Source: Megamerina dolium (taxonomy: Eukaryota > Arthropoda > Insecta > Diptera > Megamerinidae). From it: a stretch of DNA of 64,000 bases. The position numbers were made by a program, and so were the translations under genes. This document shows, piece after piece, positions 47,516-58,599 of the stretch (positions are counted from its first letter, which is position 1; the number at the start of each line of letters is the position of its first letter). Below the pieces are notes generated by a model, which worked only from the letters and a program-made list of their open reading frames with translations, searched no databases and was not told the DNA's origin. The DNA is taken from positions 11,554,775-11,618,774 of the forward strand of contig OY978529.1 in NCBI GenBank assembly GCA_963854835.1, read 5' to 3'.

Positions 47516-48939
47516 ATCTTGCACTTCAATCGGTTCGATAAGACCTGTAGGATGAGCTTAATTCAACCAATTGTGCCGCACAAAGATTCAATTTCAGATT
47601 CTAGCCGACAAAAACGACAATCAAACATAAATCATGTTTAATCAAAGCATTGCTGTCAATATAATGATGATGGCGATGGACACATTTGGTATTGCTACAT
47701 GCACATCCATGTAATAACGATCAAAATATAATTAAACAGATTCATAAGTATATGCATACCAGGTCAGGTATAAATGCTGATTACAGATGTATTTATGTAT
47801 TAAGTAGGTACACATGTACATAAGTATATACTAGCATAGATCATTCAAAATATATTTACACTATTAAAAAATGTAGTTACACACACACACACACGCCTGC
47901 ATACATACATCCCGAAAAGCAGCAAATTATAAAATCATCTCAACTTGATATGCAATATAAATCTTAAATTGATCTCATACGATTTGCTCAACTTCAGAGG
48001 AAATCCAGAATGTCTTTCCCAGTGTCAGTTGTTAATTGGGGCGCTTGAGGGCCATATAATGCATTTTATTTTCACACTGGCATAGAAAGATGTCCTGTTG
48101 TACTATGAATCTAAAAAAAAAAAATTAATGTGGGAGGTTTTGGTTGACGTTTATTGGAGCATACCGGTTTTGTATCTTTTGTTGTTTAGGAAATAAATAA
48201 TACAAAGGGCGAGGTTTCGGGTACCTTTTGAAAATTTTGTTTTCTTTTGGCAAAATAATTCAATTTGTATCAATGTAAATAGGGAAAGTGCGTTAAAACT
48301 ATAACATTTGATTATAGAAGAAACAATCAAAAAACCTATTTTGTCAAATTTTTCGTTTATCCCGTATTTTCAGAATACACGCAATTGTTGCATTCCAGTC
48401 TCATTTTCAGTATGCTGAGAAAATAATTTATTTTTCTTAGACTTGCCATATTTTCCCTTTCGATGTAGGCATATGAGTCAAATGTCATTTTTGACAATCA
48501 TTGTGAAAAAATTAATTGAAAAAATCGAAAATGAGAGATAAGCAAAAAACAAAAGTCCATAGTAAGAGTCAAAATTAGAATCGACTTGTTTAAAATATGA
48601 CATATAAATATCTGTCAAAGAGCCAATTCTAACTTTGAGTATAAAATCAGTGATGATTGTTGAACGAATTCTTGAATTCTTTATTCTTTAGACATTTTTC
48701 GTCCAATGTACTAATACAACTTTCACATAATTCTTTATATCTTGGCTTCCATTTGATCATGAATATTATATATGATCCCGTTGATATCTAATCCATTCTT
48801 CCCACTCCTGCACTCGTGCTAAAATTGAGAAAATTGTTTGAGATCAATTTAAGAATTATATTGTATATCATGTTTTGAAACAAGCATCAAGGTTTTATAA
48901 TCTGGTACTTATCGTGGGGTATATACAGAGGTGCAAACT
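47516..48939 (+). other. aop 3' untranslated region and downstream sequence
   Basis: AT-rich sequence after the stop, with an (AC)n tract at 47878-47894 and AATAAA at about 48190 as a possible polyadenylation signal. Drosophila yan is a known miR-7 target; I did not see the seed-match heptamer GTCTTCC here. The 3' end of the transcript cannot be fixed. Confidence 0.4.
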
Positions 48940-49260
48940 GGATTTTGATTGGTGACATTTATGCGCATATACGAGGGGACTAACAAAATTTCGGCAAGCT
49001 GCATGAATAAAATCACCCAAATTTTTTTTTTTTATCTTTTCAACATAATCACCGTTAAATTCAATACATTTTTTTTTAATCTGTATATCCACTGATCAAA
49101 GCAATCCTCAAAATCACGTTTTTGTAGCTTGTTAAGTCCTACGTTAATCGAATTGATTATCTCTGCATTGCTACCAAAGACTTTTCCCCCACAAAATTTT
49201 CATCATGAAATCACAAGGCACCAGATTCGGGCGAATTTCTTCGATGCGCATTATCATGGT
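48940..49260 (-). mobile_element. Mariner transposase C-terminal fragment
   Basis: The minus strand reads KRDFEDCFDQWIYRLKKKCI and EFNGDYVEKIKK, a standard mariner C-terminus. Upstream debris to 49260 has no clear catalytic motif. Confidence 0.6.
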
Positions 49261-49395
49261 TCCTCTTTGTTTCTGTTACCCAACAAATTTTCAAACACTT
49301 GTGTTAAGCAGCCTTCAGTATACTATTTCACAGTTACTGTCTGATAAGTATTTAGTTGAATAACAGCTACAATTCTTGCTCTAGCGAAGTAATAG

Positions 49396-49919
49396 CCCTG
49401 ACAGACGGCAGCGTTAATCCGGATTAACGATTTAATTCGAATTAACTCGGGCATTAACTGCAGCTAATCCGCATAAACTCTATGAGTTAATTCTCAAAAT
49501 AAAAGAGGATTAGGGCAATTTGCGATGGCAACACTGCTGAACATTTTCTATTGTGAATTTTTCCCGATCCATTTTATAAAACAATAGGTGTATTCGCTTA
49601 TAAAAAACTTTCAACAATTGTTAACAGTTTTCGCCATGAAAAGCGTTGGCTAAAAAATAGTTCCAGCTGTCAATTACGAACTGTGAAAATGTCAATTTAC
49701 AAGTATCTGATAGTTTTCAGTTCACGTACTTCTTGTAGATTTTCTCATATCGCGAGTGACAGATGACAGAAATTGATAGTGATAGTAGTGTAAGTGAGCA
49801 GACCTAATAAAACAGCAATCAGCCGTTTAGTTAATCCGCAATACTGCCGTCTGTCAGGTTAATATTTTAATCGGATGAAGTGCGCCGTTAATCCGGATTA
49901 ACGCTTCCGTCTGTCTAGG
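49396..49919 (-). repeat. MITE, 'ACAGACGGCAG' family, copy 2
   Basis: The ends CCCTGACAGACGGCAGCG (49396) and CTTCCGTCTGTCTAGG (to 49919) are inverted repeats. The core is the reverse complement of copies 1 and 3. About 524 bp. Flanking TA dinucleotides suggest a TA target. Confidence 0.85.
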
Positions 49920-50420
49920 CTATAAACCGCAATAATCACGTTCATGAATTTGCTCCTTTTGAGCTTCATACCATTGACTGCTGTTTAGTTTCTGGGTCGT
50001 ATTTGTAAAACCAAGCTTCGTCACCTGTTGTGATCTGATACTGAAGTTGCTAGACTCTCCGTTTTCGAATTTTCTTAGAAAAAATCGAGCAAAACGGACT
50101 CGAGCTTCTTTCTCACTATCAGTCAACATTCGTGGGACCCATCGAGCAGATTTCTTCGTGTATTGTAAATCATTCCGCAATATTCGCAATGTACTGGCTA
50201 TCATTTGTTGGGTCATTCGTAGATCTTTGTCAATTTTTTCCTTGAATCAGAGCTACATTTCGCAAGGCTGGTTCTCCACGAAAAAATGTCCAGTCTGGAA
50301 TTGTTGATAAATTCATTAAAAATTTCTATGGGCTTAAGTTGACGCCAAAATCCGTAAAGGATTGCATGTCGAATTTCTTCTGAGGTATTGGCGAAATTTC
50401 CACCAACCGATTTTTTTTTT
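49920..50420 (-). mobile_element. Mariner (SETMAR-like) transposase fragment
   Basis: The frame 50216-49920 reads MTQQMIASTLRILRNDLQYT, KKSARWVPRMLTDSEKEARV and RFARFFLRKFENGES, the second HTH and the linker before the first catalytic Asp. A continuation to 50420 is out of frame. It abuts MITE copy 2. Confidence 0.65.
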
Positions 50421-51608
50421 TTTTTTTTTTGAAATGTAGAATGTATTATTCTTTAATTCTTCAATATCACATAAAATATCATCAAGTTACCGAACTTTTG
50501 TTAGTCGCTCCCTATAATATATATACATATATTGTCGTTATCTTTATGTATAAAGGCCATGAGCAATCTAATTTTCGTCTAATTTTTAAAATATACCATG
50601 TGCTATGGATAGGAAATAACGGCAGACAGACATTGCGTACAGAGTGTTTCAATTTCTTAGTGCATTCTCTTGTAAAATAACAAATAAATGTTTATTATTG
50701 CCCTTCTGCATGAAGGAGTGGTATCGTGTATACATTAGAATTATTTACTCAAAACGTTAAAAATTTGTTAAGAAATGTGCCAAATTATAAACATGTTTAG
50801 CAAATGGTTGAATGCTGCATACTTGCAAACATACATATTGATGTATAAAACTATTGAATGTTGTGTATTGTATGGCAAATAACAAAAGTTTGCAAATGGT
50901 AGTTGCTAATATATATATAGATAGTATTTAAGAGAACCACCCTTAAGCTTTAGAGTATGCCTCTTCCAGTAGTACTGCAAACAAACAAAGGTTTCAGGAT
51001 AATCGAACACGACATAAAACAAAAAAAAAAAAATAAAAATAAAAATCAAATTAATTATAGTAATTAATATTGTTAATACATACGTATTGTTTGAATATGA
51101 TGCTACAATACTCTATAAAATATAAAATTTATATACACACACACACACACAAGCATACATATATATATAGTAATTGATACAGATATACGTGTGTACATAC
51201 ATACATACATGCATACGTACAGTACATATGTATGTATGTATACTAATAGTCTATGCTGGAGTTTGAAATTCTGCATTGCGCAACAGATAAATATGTGATA
51301 CAAGTTATAATTTGAATTTATATTACAAAGCATATCCATGCGTTTGCGCCTTGTCGTTTTCGCTTTTATTTTTATTTTTTTATTTTTTTTCTCAAAATTA
51401 ACAAAAAATTCTTTCTGATTTGATATAAAGGCCATTATCTATCCACGTTCGTTAAAAATGTACGAGTACGACGACTTGTGTGAGATTATTGATTATCGTG
51501 TTTTTTCCGCACAGCGGATAAACCTTTTGTTGTTGTCCACTAATTAAGAATGACTGCTTCCGTTTTAATAAAAATTATATATTCATAATTAAAATAAATT
51601 AAAAAAAA

Positions 51609-51642
<34 letters not shown>

Positions 51643-52468
51643 AGCTTTCAACGTTAATTACTTTACTTACGACGCAATCAAAAATTTTAGTGTATTTAGA
51701 AGATCTTCATTTGTCCATTGGCTTCCATTAAAATATATTAAGATTTTTAAAATTTTAAGATATTAACACGCATTGTTCGTGTGCATGTTTCATGTTTTCA
51801 AATGTCTTTCTTTTAAATAAAACGCAGCAATTATTCGTTTTATTTATTCATTTGACTTTATTATAATATACATACATACATAGTTTTTTTTTTTTATTCT
51901 CTCTTGATAATGTTAACAACTTGTATTAACACATAACTCATCATTTAAACAACATTTCAACAAGTCATATTTAGATCATGTTGAAAATGTAATCAAATCT
52001 AATAAGATAATGTAGAATTAATTTTTGTAATATGTTACCAATTTTCTATACGTCTTAAAGAATATTTAGTTTACAATTTCACAATTGCAAGAAACTTACC
52101 TACTTTAGGTTTGGTCACTTTTTTTTTTTTTTTTTTTTTTTTTTCTTTAAGGCTGACGAAATGAGGCGAAAAAAAAATATATAATAACATGTAAATTTTA
52201 TTTTTACCTGTTGCAATGTAAGCCATCTATAATACATATATTTATCATTTCATTATTTTATTATATATGTATATATACATATCTTTACAAATATATTTAC
52301 AATAATGGAATTTTACAACTTTGTTGTTTGTCTTAATCTAATCTTCAATTGTCAATGATGATTGAGATATAGCCTAAAAACAAAATTACCAAAAAAAAAA
52401 AAAAAACGAGCTATAAGTTTTGTGTTTAAACCTCTTGCCCATTATCCCAAAAAAAATTGAATAAATTA
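50421..52468. other. Unassigned AT-rich sequence with microsatellites
   Basis: (AC)n at about 51136-51151, (AAT)n at 51611-51637 and poly-T at 52120-52144. No gene was recognised. Part could be a distal aop 3' UTR. Confidence 0.4.
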
Positions 52469-52626
52469 CTAGAAACTCATGATGGAATAATTAAAGGTGC
52501 TGTACATTGGATTCTATCTCTTTCTAATTTGACAATTCTGACTCCCCAAGTAAATCAGTAATGCTTCTTTGCAAACTTGCTTTTTCATTTTCGAAGAAAA
52601 TTTATAAACTGTAGTTTACAATTTAC

Positions 52627-53093
52627 TTGAATGAAAAAATATGGGTGTGCATTACTGTCGTTTTTTATACTTTTCGTTCAGAATTTATATTCAAACTTGA
52701 TTCAGTGGAAGATCTAAGCAGCTTCCTTACAGATATTGGTAATGGAGTAAACGAATATGCATTCTGTGGCGACATTCAAGAGTGCGACAATATTGAATGT
52801 CTACATGAGGATGCGCTGGAATACGTTGCGGGGTATATAATAAGAAAATTAGGATTAAGTTAATTAGGATTTGTCTAAAGAACCAAATTATACATGGGTT
52901 AATGAGGTTTCTCGGGGGCGCTTTGCAGAAACCATCATCACAATTCCTTTCGGATATAAAAATTATAGAATCAATTTTTTCTCATTTTAATGGTACACAT
53001 ATTTCAAATTGCCAAAATTATTTAAGTACCTTACAAAATTCTTGTGAATATTTCGATATAAGAATGGATGTGAAAAAATTATCTTTTAACTGA
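52627..53093 (+). pseudogene. P/THAP9-type transposase, C-terminal remnant
   Basis: The frame at 52627-52863 has LDSVEDLSSFLTDIGNGVNE and HEDALEYVAGYIIRKLG, the latter typical of the C-terminal domain of P and THAP9 transposases. A frameshift near 52863 leads to GALQKPSSQFLSDIKIIESI and LSTLQNSCEYFDIRMDVKKL at 52902-53093. The THAP domain and most of the catalytic domain are missing. It cannot be active alone. Confidence 0.75.
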
Positions 53094-53360
53094 GGGATGC
53101 ACTTTCGCATTAAGGGGTTATATACCTTTTTGTGGCTCAAAAAATCGAAAAAAAAATTTTATGATTTTTTTTTTATGGTACACATATTTCAAATTGCCAA
53201 AATTATTTAAGTACCTTACAAAATTCTTGTGAAAATTACGATATAAGAATGGATGTGAAAAAATTATCTTTTAAATGCCGGATGCACTTTCGCATTAAGG
53301 GGTTATATACCTTTTTGTGGCTCAAAAAATCGAAAAAAATTTTATGATTTTTTTTTATGT
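52991..53360. repeat. 185-bp tandem duplication across a transposon junction
   Basis: The sequence from TGGTACACATATTTCAAATT (52991) repeats at 53176 with few changes. Each unit holds P-like transposase sequence, the TTAA site and the left end of the inserted element. Confidence 0.9.
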
Positions 53361-54037
53361 ACATACTTTTAACAATTTTTCTGCAAAATTCCATAGAGAT
53401 CGGGGCACTAGAACCTAAGATACAGCCGTTCATAGCGCGCGGTGTCCATAACTACCTAATGTCCACCTAAAACTTTAAACGCGATTATCTCGGAATCGCA
53501 TTTTTGAGAAAAGGTCATTGCGGTGAGCACGATATCTCGGTAACCACTACATCGATCGATTTGAAATTTTTGGGGATTGTTTGTATATACAATAGCTAGT
53601 TCGTGAACGAAGGAATTTTATTTTCGAAAAATTTTTCTATTTTTTTTTTTGGGCAAAAAACTAAATTATTCGACCTCGAAAAATCGACTTTTTTGAAAAA
53701 AATATCACTGTAAGTGTAAAAATTTTTTTTTCGTAAAATCCTTCGTTCACGAACTAGGTTACACTATATACTAACGTAATTTTTCTTTTTTTTTTCAGTT
53801 GAGCCGTTTCCTTGCTTTCATGCTCACCGTTAGCCACTACTGAAAAAAGGAGTTCTGCGGCAAGGACTATAACTTCCACAATTATTAAAATTTTCACACG
53901 AAATTTTATATGAATTTACTTAAGGACACGTACGTTAATAAAATTTGTATTGTATTTGAATAAAACAATGGTAACATGCTTAAAAAAAAAATAAATAAAA
54001 TCAATGTATTTCTCTGGAGAAAAAGGTATATAACCCC
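53299..54037. mobile_element. TTAA-flanked 739-bp MITE-like element (piggyBac-type target)
   Basis: An 18-bp perfect inverted repeat, GGGGTTATATACCTTTTT (53299-53316) with its complement at 54020-54037, is flanked on both sides by TTAA (53295-53298 and 54038-54041). TTAA duplication is characteristic of piggyBac-type transposition. The interior is AT-rich without coding capacity. It is inserted in the transposase remnant of the P-like element. Confidence 0.85.
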
Positions 54038-54679
54038 TTAAACATTTAAATAAATAATTAAAAGAATAAAACCACATATCATTTGGTTTTCTCTTTTCAA
54101 ATAGTATATATTCCCATTTGAATCATAACGATACACAATCTCAGTTTTGTTAATTTTACATCATCATCGTCATTTAGAGGGGATTCCAAATTATTTAAAA
54201 AAGGTAAATGAAGTTCTTTTTTCTAAATAAATAAATTATCTTTAACACCAAGCATCAAGGTTATCCATATTTCATTTGACCCTAAAAAAATAGTATGTTT
54301 TTCCCACGTCTTCATAAAAGGTATTATATTCCCCATTTTCCCGTACTTTCAAAGTGCAACATTGAGCGTGGGGAGTGTCAAAATGTGCCTGTCACTACGT
54401 ATAGCACCTTTAATTATTCCATCAAGCTAGAAACTAATGTTTCTCTTCAAGTTTTCTTGTGCAAATAGTATAATACAATTAAACGAGAGGTAACGTAAAG
54501 TAGCGCACAATAAGGTCGAATTTTGAGCGCACTCCTACGTAATATCCGAGTGAAATAAAGTGCAGCGTATTTACAATACCGAAATATCTAATATATCGAG
54601 CATTAACCGCAAAATGAATGTAAGCGACATTTTTCCGAAATTAATTTTTTAATGTAGAATTGTTTTAAAATCCATAATA

Positions 54680-55185
54680 CCCAAGACAGACGGCAGCGTT
54701 AATCCGGATTAAGGACACACTTAATCGGAATAAAATACTAACCTAACAGACGGCAGTATTGCGGGTTAACTAAACAGCTGATTGCTGTTTTATTAGGTCG
54801 GCTCACTTACAATACTATCACTATCAATTTCTGTCATCTGTCACTCTCGATATGAGAAAATCTACAAGAAGTACGTGAACTGAAAACTATCAGAAAATTG
54901 TAAATTGACAGCTGGATTTATTTGTTCGCCAACGCTTTTCATGTCGAAAACTGTTAACAATTGTGGAACGTTTTTTTTTTATAAGCGAACACACCAAATA
55001 TTTTGTAAAATGAATCGAGAAAAATTCACAATAGAAATTTTTCAGCAGCGTTGCCATCGTAAATTGCCCAAATCCTCTTTAATTTTGAGAATTAACACGT
55101 AGAGTTAATGCGGATTAGCTGCAGTTAATGCCCGAGTTAATTCGATTAAATCGTTAATCCGGATTAACACTGCCGTCTGTCAGGG
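54680..55185 (+). repeat. MITE, 'ACAGACGGCAG' family, copy 3
   Basis: The ends CCCAAGACAGACGGCAGCG (54680) and CACTGCCGTCTGTCAGGG (to 55185) are inverted repeats. It is about 506 bp in the same orientation as copy 1 and has the same internal second CTAACAGACGGCAGTATTG near 54751. Confidence 0.85.
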
Positions 55186-55619
55186 TTATAAGACGTCAAC
55201 TGTAAAATATCGTATCGTCAATCGTTGTAGTTACAGAGATATACCACTTTCAATTTTATCGTAGCCAGTTGCCGCAAAAACAGCGTAAACAACATAGAAG
55301 TTAGTAGAGATACTACATAAAAGTAAATTAGAACACCTAAAGGACTAGCAATAAAGACAAGAGAATTTAAAGTTCATGATTGACTTTAAAATATGCGAGA
55401 AGGTAGTCCTCATGTACCTGTCCTTTAGATATATTGTGTATACCCTGATTCATGGTACATTCATGTCGGTCAGATGTTTGTAACCACTTGAATGAATCTC
55501 TGCAGATATGGAAAATAATATATTCCTGATCAGTGTCAGGAATATATTCCTGATTAGTTGATTTAACGATGTGCATCACCCCATCCATCTGTCTCTCACC
55601 TGGTTGGTTCGCACGATAA
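55186..55619. other. Unassigned sequence
   Basis: No gene was recognised. The phrase TATTCCTGAT(C/T)AG occurs twice at about 55522-55560. Confidence 0.4.
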
Positions 55620-55795
55620 CTTGAGCAACTACTGAACTATTTTGACGAAGTTTGGCATGAGTAACCTATGATCCAAGGTTACGTATGGTATTCATAATGG
55701 GCATGATCGGTCGACCGCCACGCCTACATGGAGCAATCATAGTGACTAATCTCGGAATGTTAAACATGTTCAACTTGCTATACCACCTTGATCAA
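55620..55795 (-). repeat. Fragment of the GGGCGTGGC/TATGGGAG family (end segment)
   Basis: GGCATGAGTAACCTATGATC and GGGCATGATCGGTCGACCGC are complements of phrases near 37440-37500, just before the (GGAC)n end of the 36.5 kb element. Confidence 0.55.
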
Positions 55796-55799
55796 AGTT

Positions 55800-56180
55800 C
55801 CCGGAATAACCACCGTGGGTTTATGAGTACGACGGAAAGAGACCAGAATTATGGACAGAAAACAAGTGGATTTTGCACCATGATAACGCACCGTCGCACA
55901 GTGCCTTCATTATTCGTAATTTTTTGTTGAAGAATGCAATAAATACCATCCAACAGCCACCGAATTCACCTGATTTGACTCCCTGTGTCTTCTTTCTATT
56001 TAATCGAGTTAAAAAACCATTACGGGGAACTCGTTTCAGCAACCGAGAGGAAGTAATGGAAAAATCGCAGGAATCACTGAGATAGATGTACTCTTGGCTA
56101 CATAACTTTTGCAAATGTCAAGCTATGACGTTAAGATTCAAAGGGGATATCAACAACAGATGTACCAACTTGACAAAAAA
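55800..56180 (+). mobile_element. Mariner (SETMAR-like) 3' fragment
   Basis: WILHHDNAPSHSAFIIRNFL (second catalytic Asp) is followed by PPNSPDLTPCVFFLFNRVKK, where the third catalytic Asp is Val. RGTRFSNREEVMEKSQESL and a premature stop come next. The 5' half is missing. Confidence 0.75.
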
Positions 56181-56189
56181 AAAAAATAG

Positions 56190-57155
56190 AACTCAAATTG
56201 GAAAGATGGGAGCGCCACACGGTGGTTATTCCGGAAAATATTTGATCAAGGTGGTAACTCAGATGATGCCTGATTCACGGGAGTCGATGAACTGCTGGAA
56301 GGCACTTTCGACAGTCTCGTCGGGATAAAAAAATTTTTTTATCAGGAAGTTGTCCAAATTCCGTAATAAGTGGTAGTAGATGGGCGGCGGAGAGTTTCCA
56401 AATTCAAATCCTGTACCTTTGCCACAGTCATTCGTGCAGTATATGGTCGCTCGCTATCGTGCAAAAGGATTGGGATTGATCGGTTGACCAATGCTGTTTA
56501 ATCGCAAGATTCCGCATCATTTCGTCCAGATGCATACAGTAGACATTCGCTCTCATCGATTCGCCCGATTTCATGAAGCTGTGGTGGATTAAACCGCCTG
56601 TAGACTACCAAGCAGTCACCATCAGCTTCTTCTGGTGGATGTATCGTTTCGGTGCTTCATCTCGACCCAACCACTGCGATGAACGTTTGCGATTGTCGTT
56701 TGTCGTAAAGCATCCATTCCTCATCACTAGTAACAGTTCGATTCAAAAATGGTTCACTCTTGTTGCGGTTAAGGAGCGAAAGGCTAGTTTCGAGGCGATA
56801 GCGTTTTTGGTCATCGTTCAATTCGTGTGGTACTCACTTGTCCAGCTTTTTCGCCTTGCCGATTTGAGCCAAATGGGTTAGTATTGTTTGCTTGGACACC
56901 GCAAACATCAACGATAAATCGTGTGAATTTTGGGCCGGATTCGATTCGATTGTTTCTTTCAGCACGTCGTTATCCACCTTCTGCTCAGGTCGTCCACGTG
57001 GTTCATTGGTCAGATCGAAGGCATCAGAACGGAACTTCACAAACCAACGGCATACTGTCTGCTTTGAAGCGACTTCACTGCTAGACAAAGCGTTAATATT
57101 CCGAGCTGTTTCCGCCGCTTTGTTTCCTCGCTGTTTGGCATTGTCACGCTGAAAT
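56190..57155 (-). mobile_element. Mariner (DD34D-like) element, nearly full length but broken
   Basis: The N-terminal frame 57088-56834 reads ASKQTVCRWFVKFRSDAFDL, TNEPRGRPEQKVDNDVLKET and FAVSKQTILTHLAQIGKAKK. Downstream minus-strand pieces in other frames continue through 56720 (DEEWMLYDKRQSQ) and YYHLLRNLDNFLI near 56350. Stops and a deletion around the third Asp inactivate it. It lies tail-to-tail with the fragment at 55.8 kb. Confidence 0.75.
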
Positions 57156-57277
57156 CAAAATAATTTAAAAATTTTCAATATTGTTATCAACATTAAAATG
57201 ACATAAAGAGAATTGTATTTTTTAAACAAACAAAAAAAAAAATGACGTTTAAATAATTATTCGGAGTGAAATTAAAA

Positions 57278-57620
57278 AAAAATATGTGACGAAGCCCCGA
57301 AAGGCTCTTTGGCCGAGCTTTTCTTCCATTATTGTGGTGCGTGATAAATTTTGGAAAGTATTAGAAGGGACCTACTTATATTAGCCGGTTCCGAACGGCA
57401 GAACCCTTGTGACATTACTTTTTCTGAGCTTTGGCATAAATCTCTTTTAGAAGCTTTTCAATGGCAAATTGTTATTGCCAGAAGAATTGCCAATTGTTCG
57501 CGGACGGATGAGAGCCGTTCGAAAGAAAAACCTTTTCGATATCAAAGTTGTGCTTCAGCCGGTGTTTGAACCCACGACTATGTTGAAGACCAACGCACTA
57601 ACCACTGAGCTACTACATCT
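57278..57620 (-). repeat. tRNA-derived SINE, tail type B
   Basis: The reverse complement has a head (GTAGCTCAGTGGTTAGTGCG; B box GGTTCAAACACC), the body, and type B tail GGCCAAAGAGCCTTTCGGGG..CGTCACATATTTTTTT. Confidence 0.85.
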
Positions 57621-57799
57621 AAAGTTTGGTAAGTTATTGGGAGTATAAATAAGTCCGTGCTGATTTGATAACAGATTTCGCTACTAGTTTATTATTCCTT
57701 TTTTTTTGCCTGGAAACACCGTCACTTTGAAGTGTCATCATTAGACCTTCTTTTTCAGTATCTGTCATTTCGCTAAAGTGTAAAGAACATAGTTTCTGT

Positions 57800-58119
57800 A
57801 TGCTCCGAAAATTTCAACTTTTGTACCGAATACTTCAATATGAAGAAAAGCCTGCCGAAAGTCATCGTATTTTAGTGGAACTTTATGGTGACTATGCTTT
57901 AGCTGAAAAACCAACCACGATTTAGAAGTGGCAATTTTGATTTGGAAGATGAAGAACGATCCGGAGCGCCCCTAAAGTTTTAGGATGAAAATTGGAGGCA
58001 ACGCTCGATGAAGATCCATCACAAACGCAAGATGAACTCGACATTTGCCATAACGGGTGCCGTATGAACTGAAACCAGGAGACGTTGAACACCGTTTTTT
58101 CACGTGGAAACAACTGCTG
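57800..58119 (+). mobile_element. Mariner 5' fragment, interrupted by an RTE-like insertion
   Basis: The plus strand reads KPAESHRILVELYGDYALAE and GNFDLEDEERSGAPLKF, then pieces of the second HTH linker, and finally PYELKPGDVEHRFFTWKQLL at 58060-58119. The order is that of a DD34D transposase N-terminal half. It stops abruptly where retrotransposon sequence begins. Confidence 0.75.
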
Positions 58120-58599
58120 ATGATTGACGGAATGCATGCTTCTAGTGTGATGGACGTGAAATCGATCCGTTGTGCCTACATCGACTCGGATCATTACCTT
58201 GTTGCAGCTAAGGTGCGAATACCTTTATGTGTGGCAAAGAACAAACGAACTCTCACACAGAGAAAGCTTAACGTCAATAAGCTGCAATCACCAGAGACAG
58301 CAAATGCTTTTATCACTCGATTATCGGATATGCTTATGCAGAACACTCCCCCTCTTGATGAAACATGCGCACAGTGGACACGCATATTCCACTCCATGAC
58401 TACTGTTACCAAGGAGGAAATCGGTTTCTACCAGTCTCTGAGGAATGAGTGGTATGATCAGGAGCGTCGCAACACTACCGCAAAGAAAGATGCCGCCTAC
58501 AGAAAAACCCTGCATGCAGGTGACACGCGAGTTGTTAAGGAGCGGTACAGAGAGAAGAGGAGTGCGGAGAGACGTCTTTTCAGGCTTAAGAAGAGATAG
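58057..58599 (+). pseudogene. Chimeric open frame: mariner N-terminal segment fused to RTE endonuclease/linker
   Basis: This is an uninterrupted 180-residue frame. Residues 2-21 (PYELKPGDVEHRFFTWKQLL) are mariner. From about residue 22 (MIDGMHASSVMDVKSIRCAY) it is the end of the RTE endonuclease and the charged linker before the RT domain, terminating at TAG 58597-58599. It arises from retrotransposon insertion into a mariner and is unlikely to be functional. Expression is unknown. Confidence 0.7.

Larger units (their letters stand above)
52478..54426 (+). mobile_element. P-superfamily element, deleted, with terminal repeats and target duplication
   Basis: The left terminus CATGATGGAATAATTAAAGG (52478) and the complement of the right terminus, CTTGATGGAATAATTAAAGG (ending 54426), match except at the second base, and similarity continues to about 28 bp. 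They resemble the Drosophila P terminus. The direct repeat CTAGAAACT flanks both ends (52469-52477 and 54427-54435), consistent with an 8-bp target duplication plus one chance base. Inside is the C-terminal part of a THAP9/P-type transposase (52640-53095), interrupted by a TTAA-flanked element. The N-terminal half is deleted. Confidence 0.85.
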
